DNA of 21,408 nt from a bacterium (GTDB lineage: Bacteria; UBP15; UBA6099): assembly GCA_029564595.1 (NCBI GenBank), contig JAKQPS010000152.1, positions 1 to 21,408 of the forward strand. The letters run 5' to 3'. The position numbers were made by a program, and so were the translations under genes. This document shows, piece by piece, positions 20,985 through 21,408 of this stretch. The notes under the pieces were generated by a model. The model was not told the origin of the DNA. It searched no databases and saw only the letters and a program-made list of their open reading frames with translations. The number at the start of each line of letters is the position of its first letter. The first letter of the stretch is position 1.

Positions 20985-21408
20985 TCAACAGCCTGTCTCG
21001 GCCTGACCCCAAATAACCCTCCATTCTGGTTTCAATCCCAGCGGGTCGGTGAAGTTGACGGGGTCGTTGTCGGTGTAGGCGTAGGGGTTGGCGGCGGGGA
21101 TGGGGTCGTGCTGGAGGAAGGAGCCGGTGTCGGGGTCGTAAGCGCGGGCGCGGTAGTGATATAACCGCGCGACGGGGTCCCAGTGGCGCCCGGTGTACGT
21201 GAAAGCGTTCGGCAGCGCGCCCTGTTGCAGCACGATGCGCCCGAAGGAGTCGTAGACGTATCTCTGGACGATGTGGCCGAAGCCGTTAGTGATGTGGGTG
21301 ACGCTGCCGCGCTCGTCGTAGTGGAAGTAGAAGACGGCCCCTTCGATCTGCATGGAGACGGGGCGGTCGATGCTGCCGGGGGCGTGGTTGTAGATGACGA
21401 GCGGGCTG
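20985..21408 (-). CDS. RHS-repeat protein, C-terminal end (N-terminus beyond right edge)
   Basis: The frame runs open to the right edge and ends in TGA at 20985-20987; the methionine at 21353 is internal, because upstream codons continue as RHS sequence (SPLVIYNHAPG). The visible 140 residues are the RHS-associated core: FYFHYDERGSVTHIT, YVYDSFGRI (YD repeats), then TYTGRHWDPVARLYHYRARAYDP and the closing DPLGL. RHS proteins are large beta-cocoon shells that usually encapsulate a variable C-terminal toxin released after the core. Here only 15 residues follow DPLGL (KPEWRVIWGQAETGC), so there is no toxin domain. It may be a toxin-less surface protein or a tip lost next to the repeat array. Confidence 0.9.
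   Translation of the reverse strand, partial: SPLVIYNHAPGSIDRPVSMQIEGAVFYFHYDERGSVTHITNGFGHIVQRYVYDSFGRIVLQQGALPNAFTYTGRHWDPVARLYHYRARAYDPDTGSFLQHDPIPAANPYAYTDNDPVNFTDPLGLKPEWRVIWGQAETGC

Overview
The window is bacterial DNA of moderate to high GC with tightly packed genes. Most genes have strong AGGAGG-type ribosome binding sites, and several promoters fit a sigma-70-like pattern (TTGNNN, 17 bp, TANAAT). The gene set is a multi-FN3 secreted protein, a stand-alone DUF2344 protein, a DUF89 phosphatase, DUF948 and YtxH proteins, an HDOD protein, an FmdB zinc ribbon and a pseudopilin-like C-terminal domain. It fits an uncultivated free-living bacterial lineage, but nothing here fixes the phylum. 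Intergenic spaces hold many palindromic repeats.

Layout, left to right. (1) Positions 1-3360, minus strand: one uninterrupted 1120-codon frame for a secreted, cysteine-rich protein with FN3-like units, cut by the left edge. (2) About 3763-5262: an IS110-family insertion sequence with a DEDD transposase, a 12-nt subterminal inverted repeat and a roughly 310-nt noncoding tail. This is the IS1111 layout, in which a guide (bridge/seek) RNA is expected in the tail. It sits inside a composite palindromic repeat. (3) 5272-5825: the rest of that repeat, as ordered hairpin modules D-A-B-C-D-E-A-B. (4) 5946-8181, plus strand: an exported zinc peptidase and an exported alpha/beta hydrolase. (5) 8436-12249, minus strand: a probable six-gene operon (DUF89 phosphatase, MoaB, a 70-aa protein, histidinol-phosphatase-like PHP protein, DUF2344 protein, START-like protein). 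(6) 12438-13625, plus strand: acetyl-CoA acetyltransferase, divergent from the operon, followed by another copy of the hairpin repeat. (7) 13903-15057, minus strand: a C45-type peptidase/acyltransferase. (8) 15368-16729, plus strand: a membrane-anchored protein with a pseudopilin-like C-terminus and AT-richer codons. (9) 16970-18920: an LmeA-like lipid-binding protein (minus), an M50B-like membrane protease (plus) and an FmdB zinc ribbon (minus). (10) 19012-20630, plus strand: an overlapping DUF948-YtxH-HDOD operon. (11) 20672-20914: a quasi-tandem GTCATTCC repeat array. (12) 20985-21408, minus strand: the C-terminal end of an RHS-repeat protein, cut by the right edge.

The most interesting structure is the relation between the IS element and the palindromic repeat. 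Hairpin arms differ between repeat copies but keep pairing through compensatory changes. The IS110-family element occupies the gap between two modules that lie next to each other in an undisrupted copy nearby. No CRISPR array, phage module or classical defence operon was found, and no tRNA or rRNA was recognised.
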